A DNA stretch of 64,000 nucleotides from Karstenula rhodostoma CBS 690.94 (lineage: Eukaryota; Ascomycota; Dothideomycetes; Pleosporales; Didymosphaeriaceae), in the NCBI GenBank assembly GCA_010093485.1, contig MU001505.1, forward strand, positions 461,375 to 525,374, written 5' to 3'. Position 1 is the stretch's first letter, and each line of letters begins with the position of its first letter. A program made the position numbers and the translations under genes. The notes under the pieces are model-generated. The model ran no database searches and was not told the DNA's origin. It saw nothing but the letters and a program-made list of their open reading frames with translations. Below are positions 33,267 to 44,965 of this stretch, in pieces.

Positions 33267-34508
33267 ATGGCGGACACATCGGCTTCCGCACTTCCGCCCG
33301 TCCCAACGACGTACCGCGAGCGACTCGCCCAGTTTAAGATCCTGGAAGAGAAGAGATTCGAGCTGATTGAAGTATGACTCCTCGGCGGTCGGGCATCGAT
33401 GGGCGCGTTGCTGATCGTCACCTCGGCAGGAATTGTTGGAGAAGCTCGAGAAAACCGAAGCGAGGCTTGCACAGACCGAGCTCGACCTCAACTCGGAGCA
33501 GAATGTCCGACGCACACTGCAAGCTGAGGTGGCAGAGGCGAGAGAGAAGGAGAGTGCGATGTCACAGAGACAGGTCCGTCTCGCTTCGGGCCTTAACGTG
33601 TTCCTCTCTCATACAACTTAGGCACGACGACCGTTTGCGCTAGTCCTGATTGATGCTGATGCGGACGGATTCCTGGTAGGTCACTTGGGTTTACCTGAGG
33701 GCTCCAGGCTAATGCGAGTAGTTCCAAGACAAGTACCTGACAAGGAAGGCACAAGGCGGCGAGCAGTTGGCCGACGAGCTGCTCATACGGACGAGGGAAT
33801 ACCTGAGACCACAATTCGACGATGCAGACAGCATGGATGTCCTCGTGCGGGTGTATGCAAATCTGGAAGGCATGGCGAACTACCTCGTACGGCAAGACAA
33901 AGTGAGGAACCTGGGCGCACTCCGCGCCATGTCGACCGGCTTCTGCGGGCGGATCTCGAGCTTCGACTTCATCGACATCGGCGTCGGCAAAGAGGGCAGC
34001 TCAGGCCGTAAGCTGAGAGGTGCGTATGCCTACCCACTCTTCCAACAGTCACGCTTACAAGCTCACAGAAAACCTGTCCTTCTACACATCAAGCGTGCAT
34101 CTCCGCCACGTCATCGTGGCCTGCTCGCCCGCGGACCTACCCGCCTCGCTTCTATCCAACATGCCACTGGAAAAAGTCACCCTGGTAGAATCGATGCCAC
34201 TACCCACAGCTCTCACCACGCTGCCAATCAAGATCACAAAGTTCACAACCCTGTTTCCACCTCCGCCGTCACCCAAGTCGCCACGCCCCAGAGGGCGCAA
34301 CGGAGCACAGCTGCAGCTCATGCAGCAGGAGGACCACGATGGCGGTGCCACGTGGCTCGTGATCAACCCCGAACGCAGCAAGTCCCAAGCGCCTGTGCTC
34401 CGGCGACGGAATGCGTCCGAGGACGAGAGTTCCAGCCTGAGCATCTCGATTGGGCCAGATAACACTGTGAGTGTGGACAGCGGGAGGCGGCGGCGTCTCA
34501 TAGGATAA
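33267..34508 (+). CDS. DUF7923 domain protein
   Basis: A 346-residue protein in five exons: 33267-33371, 33430-33573, 33622-33675, 33722-34019 and 34069-34508. Joins ELIE-ELLEKL, QRQ-ARRPF, GFL-FQDKY and KLR-ENLSF all keep frame. After an N-terminal coiled coil (EKLEKTEARLAQTELDLNSE) comes the DUF7923 core: FALVLIDADADGFLFQDKYL, DVLVRVYANLEGMANYLV, FDFIDIGVGKE and HLRHVIVACSPADLP. The D-x-D-x-D near the core start and the late Asp/His residues resemble a NYN/PIN-like fold, so RNA binding or cleavage is possible but unproven. Relatives often carry C-terminal CCCH zinc fingers. Here the tail is Pro/Arg/Ser-rich, with no Cys/His cluster, and ends RRRRLIG. Confidence 0.8.
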
Positions 34509-34622
34509 GCGTACGTTGGCGAGGTTGGTCAGCTTGGGGAGCATTCAGGGTAGCACTGGCGTTGGAACGAAAAACAGTACATACGGTCACCGGGTTCAGA
34601 CTGGTCTGCATTTTCAGCACAT

Positions 34623-34661
34623 ATAGCATAGCGTAGCGTAGCGTAACATAGCATAGCATGC
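34623..34661. repeat. ATAGC/GTAGC pentamer microsatellite
   Basis: About seven imperfect 5-bp units of (A/G)TAGC in the spacer between DUF7923 and the secreted-protein gene. Confidence 0.8.
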
Positions 34662-34724
34662 GCTCATCACGCAACCATCCCATCTTTTTCTTTCCTTCTC
34701 TGGCTCCCTCTCCCGACCCACCGC

Positions 34725-35177
34725 TCACTGCACCATCGTCCACGCCGCCGACTCCGTCACGCCGCCATACGGATCGTCGTCGCGCTCGTAGAACGACTCA
34801 TCCGTAGGGCCGCCGCGAAACGCATACCCGAACCAGAATCTTCCGCCCGTGCTGCCGCTGTTGGTTGCTGCGTCTCTCGTAAGCCGGCTCGGGTACTTGA
34901 TCGCATCGTCTCAGGGTGGTACGTTACCTTGATAAGCCAGCGCGCTGGTGCAGGCCGTGAAGCCGGCACAGGCTGCGAGGACGTGTGCGCCCCATGACGT
35001 GGCGTCGTACGCGGTCAGGTTGGCATTGTAGCCCGCGATGACGTTGCCGGGGAAGAGATAGGAATCAGCGATCCAGTTGAGCGGCGCCGTGAGGTTGACG
35101 GGGGCGAAGGAGGCGGCGAGGGAGGTGGTTGGGTGGAGGAGAGAGGCTAAGGGGAGGATGATGCTGTTGGTTCGCAT
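34725..35177 (-). CDS. Small secreted protein, unknown function
   Basis: A 132-residue product in two exons, 35177-34928 and 34873-34725. The intron has donor GTAACG and acceptor GAGAG; the join ALAYQ-DAATNSG is in frame, whereas the unspliced frame ends soon after VPP. It opens with a signal peptide (MRTNSIILPLASLLHPTTSLA) and has only two cysteines, both near the middle (ACAGFTACTSALA), N-glycosylation sites, and an acidic/aromatic C-terminus (RFWFGYAFRGG, SFYERDDDPYGGV). No known family. Size, secretion and lack of resemblance fit the loose class of candidate effectors, but the low Cys content is not typical. It is about 4.6 kb from the AT-rich block. Confidence 0.68.
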
Positions 35178-35919
35178 CGTGGATAGTGCTTGTGTGGGGT
35201 TGACGAAAGGATACGGTTTAATTTTGGCAAAGGGATTTTGGAATGCTTTAGGTGGAAATCTAGTCCCTGGTCGTGAAAGCTGGGAAGCGGTTGACTGAGG
35301 CGGGGGAAATTACGGCCTGATAACCTAGACCATCAACCTATGCGATACGTAGGTTGTATATACCTCTCTTGTGTATGATGGCATGTCGAACTTCTCCGTT
35401 CTCAATACGCGTCGGAATGTGGCGATGGGAATGGAAGGTGGCTCTGTGATACTTCCAGATGTGGCTAGCATGGTGCTGTCGATAGTGCACTGATCTACAT
35501 GTCGATATCGCCCCAGTGTTTTGGGAGACAGCTAAGTTGCTTGGAAGTGGGTTTCACGTGGGGTTTCGCCGAGGTGGAGAGGACTCTGGGAGATATGGTA
35601 GGAGGTAGATAGTGTCGACGGTCAGGGCCCTCGCCCACGCCAACATAATGCGGTTCGACCTACCGATTGTTCAATCTGCTTCGCTGGCCTTCATAGCTCC
35701 AGCATCGAGGCATCCCTCTCCGAATCGCAGTGGTGGCCCACCTCCAATCTTGCGGCTTCGGTTTCTCCAAGCCACCTGGCCCTCGTTCTGCATCTCTTCG
35801 GATGATCGGCGTGACTTGTTGATAGCTCTGGAGAAACCGCAACAGAGACCGCGGTTGCACGGAGTTATCGCGTGCCCGCCTTCGGGGTTCATTTGTTCAT
35901 GTCGCGTCATCTTCATCAA
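35178..35919. other. Gene-free stretch
   Basis: Promoter side of the small secreted protein and 3' side of the Pof1-like gene. A long plus-strand frame here is antisense to the Pof1-like gene and is not considered real. Confidence 0.5.
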
Positions 35920-36843
35920 TCACCCCATCATCTTCTTCCCACTCGCGTCCTCCTTATACAACCCCTCCTCCCGCATCCAAGCCGTAACACCCTCGGTGCA
36001 TAACCTCCCCACCTCCTCCCAGTTTCCATCTTTCGCCTCCTTCCGCACCCTCGTCGAACTAATCCCCATGCCCGTCCCCTCCACCATATCGATATTCCCC
36101 CTCCAGCTCGCCTCAAACCCGTCCTTCTCCAACCCACCTTCCTTTATATTCTGCAGGTATTTCTCCTGGTCCTCCACGGTCCCAAACTCTTTCGACGAGG
36201 CGTCATTCGCATCATACGGCCTCTGCGTAACCCTCAACTTATGCCCTGCATCGAAGAACGGCTTCAGCGCGGACAGCGGCGGTTTGTAATCGGCGTAGTA
36301 TTTCGGGTTACAGAACCGTATCAGCGTGTCGTAGCCAACAAGATGTACATGTATAGGCTTCGAGGCGTAGACCTCAGGTGCCTCGGCGGCAATGGCGACG
36401 GATTTGTCCGTGTAGTAGGGCTCTTTTGTCAGACCGATGTCGATGCTGACGTTGTTCGTGTCGTCGGAAGCGTCGGAGGAGCTCTGCAGGCTACGCAGGA
36501 CGTCCTCGGCGAAGACGGTCATCAGCGCGATGCGCTGCACGAAGCTCGCGGGGCTGGGCGCTTTGTCGGCATTGTGCGTGCTGAAGAGCAGTAGTAAGCG
36601 TGTAGGTTTCTCTTCCCCAGGTTTCTGGTTTGTTAGAGCAGACGTCGCGAGTGAGAGATGTGCGCGCGAGGGCGGGTTGAAGGAGGAATCGAGGATGTAG
36701 AGCGTGCGGGGTTGCGTGGGGGATGGGTTGATCGTTCGGACGATGTGGAATTTGGACGGAGACGCGTTGAATGTTTCAAGGGTCGATTGGAGGGAGGGAA
36801 GTTGCGAGCGGAGGGCCAAGAGTCGTGCGGACATGTCGCTCAT
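35920..36843 (-). CDS. Pof1-type nicotinamide-nucleotide / cytidylyltransferase family protein
   Basis: A 307-residue single-exon enzyme of the nucleotidyltransferase superfamily, closest in pattern to yeast Pof1 (a putative NMN adenylyltransferase). The ATP-binding signature appears as YILDSSFNPPSRAHLSL (variant of the H-x-G-H loop), then THNADKAP, VHLVGYDTLIRFCNPKYY in the middle, and the C-terminal GISSTRVRKEAK (the ISSTxxR phosphate-binding motif). Expected role: transfer of AMP to nicotinamide mononucleotide or a similar reaction; Pof1 has also been linked to protein quality control in yeast. A second ATG three codons in (MSD-MSARL) could be the true start. Cytosolic; no targeting signal seen. 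Confidence 0.88.
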   Translation of the reverse strand: MSDMSARLLALRSQLPSLQSTLETFNASPSKFHIVRTINPSPTQPRTLYILDSSFNPPSRAHLSLATSALTNQKPGEEKPTRLLLLFSTHNADKAPSPASFVQRIALMTVFAEDVLRSLQSSSDASDDTNNVSIDIGLTKEPYYTDKSVAIAAEAPEVYASKPIHVHLVGYDTLIRFCNPKYYADYKPPLSALKPFFDAGHKLRVTQRPYDANDASSKEFGTVEDQEKYLQNIKEGGLEKDGFEASWRGNIDMVEGTGMGISSTRVRKEAKDGNWEEVGRLCTEGVTAWMREEGLYKEDASGKKMMG

Positions 36844-37111
36844 GGTGGTCGTGGATGATTGAGGTGCGGCAGACCTCTAAGATGTTTGGGATGATAGGAA
36901 ACTGAGTCATTTGTCGTTGCGCAGATGACGATCATGAGTCATGTGCTCTCAGTCGCATCTGCAGATGCTGGGTTCGCGAGCATAATTCTCCATTGCCAAC
37001 AATAATCTTAGCATACAAGATTCTTTGTGGATCTAATAATATAAATTGGCTATAATCGTACCGTCTCATTGACAACGCCTCAGCACACCAAATAACCCAC
37101 TCTCATCTCCA

Positions 37112-39330
37112 TCAGTCATGCTCAAGCTGCCAATCCCCTCCTACACTGAAACCCATATTCATCTGCTTCGCTTGCTCCTCCATCGCGCTCTTCGTGTTCA
37201 GTTGCCGAGGCTCGTGCATGGTGTACAGCACAGCAAGCTGCGAAGACTTCCACACAGGCACTTTCACCGTGCTTTTTTATGGTTTTCTGATTGTTGACTC
37301 GAACTACAAAGTAGTGACCCGTAAAGTGATAGACAAATATGGACATGGACATTTCACCGTGCTTAGCACAGTAGCAAGAAAGAACACCGTTATAGCTGCG
37401 AATAATGCGCCCGGAGGAATAAGTGACCAAAATCGTACCGAGATGAACTGCACCGTCCGAAACGATGTGCCAGGAACCAGAACACTGCTGTCTGCCGCTC
37501 GAAAGCTAATTGAAAGTCAGTCAAGCAACCCAAGGTTTATGGATATCTGACGCCACTCACGCGTTTGTCATGCCAATGGCCACGTTCGCTATGCGTTTGT
37601 CAAACCCGTGGATGCCGTACTCTGTGCTATTCGGACAGACCAACGGCTTTGGGCCCAGCACTTCGGACACGAAATTCGACGCAAACATGGAGCCGTAGAG
37701 ATAGTTATCGCCTCCCGGCCTGAAGGAGGCGGAGAAATTGAACGACGTGGCAATCTGGCCCGCGATCAACTCCGTTGTTTGCACATCAATCGTGAAATCA
37801 TCAGCCGCGTCGCCGAGGTTGGTAGTCCACACGCCGTGCTCTCTGAACGCATTGTTGCTCGTTTGGTCCATAGTGTTGTTGATGCTTTGCGCCCATGTCA
37901 GGTTTGTGAAGGACTCCAAGACCGTGGTTTCCGTGGACGCGTTGCGCGTTGTTCTGAACGTTTGCAAGCACAGTCTCAGCGTGCCTTTGAGCGCCCTCCA
38001 GGAGTCTATACTCAGGTCGCTCTGTCCTTTCATGAGACATGGATCTTGATACGCCAGATAAACGTGAGCAAGGTCGTCTAGATTGCTATCTGGATTCGTG
38101 AGCCCGAGTTCTGGAATCGTAATGTTTGCTTGTTGTCCTATGTAGCTGATGGTTCCGTTTCCGTTGCCGAACACCGTCGTCAGCCATGCTGTCAAAAACT
38201 CTCGGCCCTGTGATATAGTGATCCCAGGTAGCGTGTAGTCCTTAGCCAGTCCGCTTCGGCCAGTTTGTTCGGGTTGTTCAATCAATTGAAAGGATATGTC
38301 CTCAGTCTTGTAGCATAGTGCCAATGTCGTATAGGGTTCCCACGTACACCGCTCTGCTGGGCAAATGGCATTAATATCGGATAAGCTTCGATGATCTCCA
38401 ATGATGCTAGAGATAACTGTGTTCGTAAGATTGTTGTTTGATCCTGTGTTTAGTATTCGTCAACGAATCTCATAACGAGCAAGGGGTGAATAGTGATACC
38501 TACTTGTAATATCGTTGCCGTAGATAAACCCCATTGAATACGCATCTGGGCCTGGAGGCCAGAAGTATTTTTTCGATCGAGGGACTGTCGCTGGCCGAGC
38601 TGTGTACTGAAGGGGTTGTAGCTGGATCTGAACAGCTTGCTGGAGAAATGTTGAGAAAACGAGCATGAACACTGTGATCAGAGCTCCTAAGTGGACGAGC
38701 CGACTGATGGAAGGATTATCAGCACTGCGAATGTGCTGAGAAAGAGCTCTCTAATGGCACTTACGGCACCTTAGTAAGGGTGAGGAGCAGGACTACGCTG
38801 CCCAGAGGCCCTCGACTTGCTTCATCGAATTTCTGCATGTGTATCGCTTTGCGCTTTTTCTCGAACCATGGCCACTTTAACTGGCCAATGCACGCTTCGG
38901 TCGGAAAGCTGAGGGTAACACCGCGATTAGTACATAGTTAACATGCTTGACATGCTTGCGATGCAGTAAACCATGAAGCGTGAACTTACAGGAGAGCGGC
39001 CTGGGCGACCTGCGCGAGAAACGCCACGACCGTGCTGATCTGTATGGATACGGGCCACTCTTCCACAGTTTTATTGTTGAATCGGGTCAAAATGTACACT
39101 ATGCTCGCAATTATCGCTGCGCCTATGATCCAAGCGCACAATTCCCATCTCCACTCGCTTATCCGGTATAGATCTTTCCTGTTTCTGGTCTCGTGGGTAC
39201 TTGTGTTAAAATCTTTTTTATCATTACGGTAGCCTTGTCGATCGTGTTCTATATCAAGGCGAGGATTAATCAGGGGAACATGGGCTCGATTACTCGGTTG
39301 CTGTCCGTAGAGTTCAGAGGAGCGTGCCAT
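37112..39330 (-). CDS. DUF3176 fungal membrane protein, last part interrupted by a 90-bp insertion
   Basis: A fungal membrane protein of the DUF3176 family. Exons: 39330-38990, 38908-38765, 38703-38504, 38443-37561, 37505-37351 and, if the insertion is spliced out, 37260-37112 (623 residues). Helices near the N-terminus (WELCAWIIGAAIIASIVYIL; VSIQISTVVAFLAQVAQAAL) precede ACIGQLKWPWFEK, the family signature, then RLVHLGALITVFMLVFSTF, a large glycosylated loop with CPAERCTWEPYTTLALC, and the final helix SLIPPGALFAAITVFFLAT followed by VWKSSQLAVLY. Joins QAALL-FPTEA, KVP-RLVHL, NDIT-RSNNN and MTNA-FRAAD all keep frame. If the 90 bp is retained, translation stops at TAG shortly after the last helix and loses about 50 cytosolic residues. 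Confidence 0.8.
37261..37364. repeat. 90-bp insertion flanked by 13-bp direct repeats inside a coding exon (possible introner)
   Basis: The 13-mer TTTCACCGTGCTT occurs at 37262-37274 and again at 37352-37364, exactly 90 bp apart. Deleting one period restores an uninterrupted DUF3176 frame (LSTVKVPVWKSS). The unit begins with GT and ends with AG on the coding (minus) strand (37350 to 37261), so it can be read as a 90-nt GT-AG intron; the donor GTCCAT is weak, and a TCAAC element could be the branch site. It contains CCGTAAAGTGA, also seen twice near 32.6-32.8 kb. Confidence 0.6.
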
Positions 39331-39801
39331 ATCGCTACGCGAAAAGACGTGATCAAGGTCGAGAAAAGGCGTAGAAGAACGCAGGTGAGAGCCCGATGCT
39401 CTTATCCTTTAGTCAGTGTGCGGCTCTGCCATCAGGCTGTCCGTAAGCGTAGCGTTTGATATCCTTGTTCGTCTCATATATTATCGCCACCTACATCTTT
39501 TGGAATCCTCAGCCTTGTTGTTGCGAACCACTCAACCTAATCGCTTCGCGCCTCACTGAAGACTTATTGGTTCCCGTTATTAAGGCAATCGCTACGTTGG
39601 CCGTATTTGAGGTAGGTTGCACGATTACTCATTGGTGTGGCTGAGGATGAAATGCGTTCACATGGTGAGCGACGTGCGCTTTTGGCCCCCTCGGACCCGT
39701 ATTCATTGGGCTATCGTTATGCGAGCGTTGGCATAGGATTCCCAGTGAATCAAATGCGAGCTGAGTCTACTGGGCCAGTTTTCCTCCCCGTCAGTCAGCA
39801 G
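39331..39801. other. Intergenic region up to the AT-rich block
   Basis: Normal base composition; promoter of the DUF3176 gene, then unremarkable sequence. No gene recognised between here and the block. Confidence 0.55.
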
Positions 39802-39840
39802 CACTACGGCTAACAAGTTTACCTAAAAGGGGTATATTTT
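39802..39840. repeat. Left outer inverted repeat of the AT-rich block
   Basis: Begins CACTACGGC at 39802, continues through AGTTTACCTA to GGGGTATATTT. The reverse complement of the right edge (62966 leftwards) reads CACTACGGCC, AGTTTCCCTA, then AGGGATATATTT. The first nine bases are identical. Allowing small gaps, roughly 25 of the inner 29 also match. The dinucleotide AG borders both outer ends. Confidence 0.65.
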
Positions 39841-40053
39841 TAATTTTTTAAATTTCCCTAAATAGTATATCCTTTTATATAGTATAGTATAGTTAAATTT
39901 CCTTATTATAGTAATTTAATATACCTATCTTAGTATTTCTAGAAAATATTATAAGTTTATATAAATTTATTTTAAATATTTAATTTATTTTTATATATTT
40001 TTAAATTTCTATAAAACTTATTTTATTTATAAACTATAGAGTTATATATATCT

Positions 40054-40263
40054 AGTATAGTATTAATAGTTAACTATTAGTACTAGAATTTAAGACTAGA
40101 GCTCTACTATATATATTTATTATAGTATTAATAGTTAATTATTAGTACTAGAATCTAAGACTAAAGCTCTATTATATATATCTATTATAATACTAATAGT
40201 TAACTATTAGTATTAGAATTTAAGACTAGAGCTCTACTATATACTAGCTAGTTATATAATATT
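40054..40263. repeat. Tandem repeat, 65-bp period, three copies
   Basis: Copies share GTTAACTATTAGTACTAGAA starting at 40069, 40134 (one change) and 40199 (one change). The period is 65 bp, not a multiple of three. Confidence 0.8.
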
Positions 40264-40269
40264 ATAGTA

Positions 40270-40653
40270 CTAACTATTAATTTTACTAGGATTTTTACTA
40301 AGGTCTTTACTAAAATCTTTACTAGGGCTTTTATTAGGGTCTTTACTAGGGTCTTTACTAAGGCCTTTATTAGGATCTTTATTAGAGTCTTTATTAGAGT
40401 CCTTATTATAGGTAATATCTACCTTTTTAATATTACTATAATCTCTATTAAAATTTTTACTAGAATCTCTATTAAAGTTTATATTTACTTCTTTAATATC
40501 TTTAGAACTTTTACTAGTATCTTTATTAGAGTCTTTAGTAGGGTAATTTAATATATTAATAAACCCTTTCTTATTAATAATATACTTCTTAGTTATATTC
40601 CTAATATAATTACTTTTATATATTATTCTAATACTACTTAGTATATTCTCTAT
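40270..40653 (-). repeat. 12-bp-period array lying in a 127-codon stop-free frame
   Basis: On the minus strand a frame without ATG runs from 40653 to a TAG at 40270-40272. Its second half repeats a four-codon unit, mostly Asn/Ser-Lys-Asp-Pro/Ser (KDSN, KDPN, KDPS, KSPS). The surrounding block has a stop every few codons, so the open stretch stands out. It is probably a relic of a repeat-containing coding region. Confidence 0.6.
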
Positions 40654-43600
40654 TTATATATACCTTTATAGTCCTTCTAGTCTATTTATAATTTATTATA
40701 AATATTTTTACTAAGCTATATCTATATATTTCTATAATCTAATTAGTATCTATTTTATATTATTTTATAGATCCTTTATAAGATACTCTACTATATTAAA
40801 AGTAACTCTAAAGTACTTTTTAAAAGTAATATATAAATTATAATATATATTACTCTACTATATACTTAGTATTTATATTATTATTTTATTATTAAGAATA
40901 TATTAATAATACTATTATAAGTCTATTATATAAATACCTATACTTATATATAGGTTATTAACTATATACTATATAGGTACTAGTAATAGTTTAAAAAATA
41001 GATTATAAAAATAGCTATTTATATTACTTAGTTAGCCTTATAAATATACTATTATATTATTTTACTATAATAGGTTTAAAGTCTACTTTTAAAATACTAT
41101 ATTATTTATTAAGCTAGTATAGAGCTTAGAAGGGGATTTTATATTCTTTTTTATAATCTATAAGAACTACTCTAGTATCTACTATACTTAGTATATAGAT
41201 AGTTTATATACCTATATATTATTAGTAATATAAAGAAGGTAGTAGATTTAAGTAGTATATATACTAATAAGTATAGGGTTAAGCCTATAGTAGAGATTTT
41301 TATACTTTTATATAAAGTCCTTTACTAGTATAATAATAAGCTTATACTATTTTTTAGTAACTATTAGTTATAAGACTAGCTAATATAATTACTAGTACTT
41401 TATAAAATATTAGTAATAATTCTTTAATAATTTATTCTTTAATATTATAGGGCTATATATTAGGATCTAGCTCTATTATTCTATTAACTTCTATATCTTC
41501 TAGTATAGTATACTACTTAGTATAGTATTAACTATAATAGGAATATCCCTTTTAGAGTATTTTATTATATTTACTATTTAATTTATTATAGCTCTATTTA
41601 GTTTCTATAGGTAGCCCCTTATACTAAACTTCTCTCTAATCTAGATACTATAGAGTAGCTTTAGAATATTTATATATATATAATATATAGTATTAATTAG
41701 AAAGCTATATAGGAAGGATATTATTACTAGATTAAATAAATATAACTAATAAAATAGACTACTATTATATAAGATTATAAGCTTATTATATTAGCCTATA
41801 ATTACTATTTATATAAGAGTTCTTTTAGTTTCTATATAACCTATACTATTAATTAGTATATTATATCTATTAGTATAGGGAAAGTAGTAGTACTTCTATC
41901 TAGTTCTAACTTATATATAAGTACCTTTTATTATATATAATTAATAGGATTATTTAGAGTTACCTAGTTATTTTATCCTTATAATCTAGGTAATAGTGGG
42001 TCTATTACCTATAACTAAGGTAATATTAGCTTTTAAAATAAATATTTAACTAGTATAAGTATCTAGTATATCCTCTATACCTATATATAAGAGTTTTATT
42101 TTATTAATAAGTAGTTTAAGAAATATATTTATAGCCTTATATTAAATACTTTCTAGTATAATTATTATAACTAGTATATTATTTAGCTTCTTATATATTA
42201 TTAATTTAAGGTTATATATATTAAAAACTACTAGTATAACTATTATATACTTCTTTATTATAAATATTAAGCTAATACTATTAATAGTTAGGTATAAAAC
42301 TAGATAGTAATAATTATAGAATAGGCCCTTCTTATACTAGTAGTTAAAAAGCTCTCTATTATAGATATTAGTATATATATATCTATTTAGATTAGAAAAC
42401 TCTCTACCCTTATAATATTAGAGCTCTAGCGCTTACTATAGACTATTAAACTAGCTTCTAAAATAGTTTACTATAGGTATATAAAAAAACTAGGTAATAG
42501 ATTAAAATAATTTATATTACTATTCTACCTCTTTAGAATAGTAAGACTAGTTATAGAAGCTATATATTCTACTATTATAATATTATTCTATATATATTAT
42601 ATAGCCCTAGGGGTAGTAGTTAAAGTAGGTTACCTTTATAATATTAATAAGTACTTAATTTCTAAGAATAGCCTCTACTAATTCTTTAATATTTATATTA
42701 TATTATTCCTAGATTACTCTATATAATACCCTCTACTATAGATAGGAATAATTTATAAAGGCTTAGTATACCTCTATATTAAGTAGGAAGATATAATTAG
42801 CTATTAGGCTTTAGTTCCTTTATATACTAGCTATAGTATTATAATTACTTACCTTTATTAAATTATATAGTAAATAGCTTATTATACCTACTATACTAGC
42901 TTATATCTAATCTATTTATTAGATTCTAGTATACTTACTTATTTTTTAGAAACTTATTATAGACTAGTAAATTAATATACTTATCCTAGTTATCCTCCTT
43001 ACTATTACCTTTTTTAAGTTACTCTTCTATAAGTTTATTAGCTCTTATAACTAGTATAAAATTTTTATATATAGCTTTTTCTAGGTTATTAAAAGGGATA
43101 TTCTTATAGTAGTAAAGTTTAAAGTACCTTTTTTTTATTTACTAGCTAATACTATACCCCCTACTATATCTAAAAGGATATTTATACTAGTAGTTTTTAT
43201 CTTCTATCTAGTTTATTACTAGTACTATCTAGTATAGCCTTATAGGGTAAAGTATAGCTACTATACTAATCTATAATAGTATTAATATTAATAAGTAGGA
43301 GTAAGCTATAATATAGAGAGGTTATTTATTTATATTAGTATTAGTATTAGGCTACTATTATAGGTATATATAGGAAGTAAAGTAGGCCTATAAAAATAGG
43401 GTATATATATATACTAAGTATACTATACTAAATAATAATTTATATAATATAAGTAGTTATACTACTAAGTATTCTAGAACCCTAAAAGCTTATATATATC
43501 TAATCTAACTCCTTATTAACTTATATAGTATATAAGTTATATATACTATTTATTCTTCTTTATTATAAACTTATATACTAATAATAATTATTAGTATAGG

Positions 43601-44386
43601 ACTAATAATAGGATAAGAATATATAATATATTTATTTTTTTTCTAATTAAATAATAAAGTACTAGTAGCTAAGTAAGGTATAGTCTATCTATAAAGAGTA
43701 AGGTAGTAATTAAATATAATATAGTATATACCCTTTAGGTACCTAAATATATTAGATATTTTAATAGGTAAGTTCTAGATTAATATAGTAATATATACTA
43801 TAACTATAGATATCTAAAAATACTAGAACTAGTCCTTCTAATAACTAATACTCGCTAATAGATATTAAAAGGAAGATAAAGAAAAGATTCTATAAGTAAG
43901 CTAAATTACTAGATACCTATTATAGGCTTTAAAAGTTTAAAACTATAGTAGTATATACTAAATAACTTAATCTATTACTAAAAGATAGTAGTACCTAAGT
44001 TAATTAAGGTATAAATTATTTAGATATATTTAAAAGACCCTATATATAATATTATATAGTAAACTATAAGTCTAGATTTTTATAGCTATTATAGTAATTA
44101 AATAAACTAGTAACTATATTTAGAGAGCTATTAAAAAAACTAGAGTTAATATTACTTTTAGAATTAGTTTATATCTAAATAAGTAATAGTCTATAGTAGG
44201 TATATTAGGATAGAACTATTAGTAAATTTTTAGATATAAATACCTCCTAGTATAAAACTAAGAAAATTATCTATATTTAAAGATAAGTAGTAAAGTCTAT
44301 AAGCTAATACCCCTCTTATATATATATATAATATAACCTAACTATATTTTAAGTAAGCCTTTACTTAGAATATAAAGGGCTTATTA

Positions 44387-44660
44387 GCTATAATATAATT
44401 ATATAATTATAAACTAAAACTAGATTTAGGGGTATCCCCTTATAAGGCCCTCTAGAGTAGCTAGTAGAGCTTAGAATAAATATATAAGTATAAGGTTTAT
44501 TATCTATTATAGGGGTTTATTATCTATATAATAGGGTATTATTAGCTATAATATAATTATATAATTATAGACTAAAGTTAAATTTAGGGGTATCCCCTTA
44601 TAAGGCCCTCTAGGGTAGCTAGTAGAGCTTAGAATAATTATATAAGTATAAGGTTTAATA
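44387..44660. repeat. Tandem duplication, about 146-bp period
   Basis: Two copies, each containing TTAGGGGTATCCCCTTATAA and the following CCCTCTAG, at about 44,426 and 44,584. Confidence 0.75.
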
Positions 44661-44965
44661 TTTAGTCCTTAGCCTTAGTTTATACTACTTAGATAGGCTA
44701 TTTCCTTTATAGCTAGGGAGGATTATTATACTATAGGTTATTATACTATCTATTATATAAGAGTAGAGCTATCTCTAGATTTAGGGGTATTTTCTTTTAA
44801 AATTATAGTAGGTAGATAGAGTAGGTATCTATTATAGTAAGTAGGAGGAGAAGACTAGTATAAAGAGTAATATATACTACTATAAATAATTATAAATACT
44901 AAAATATAGAGTTTATAAGAGAAAAAGTAAGAAAGAAGTAATAAAGTTATATAATTATAGATATT

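Noticed and set aside
35612..36289. 225-codon plus-strand frame
   Set aside because: Antisense to the Pof1-like gene, which has clear motifs; the frame is a composition shadow.
37122..37430. Alternative minus-strand frame reading through the 90-bp insertion
   Set aside because: It is open, but it lacks the family-like VWKSS end that the spliced frame restores.
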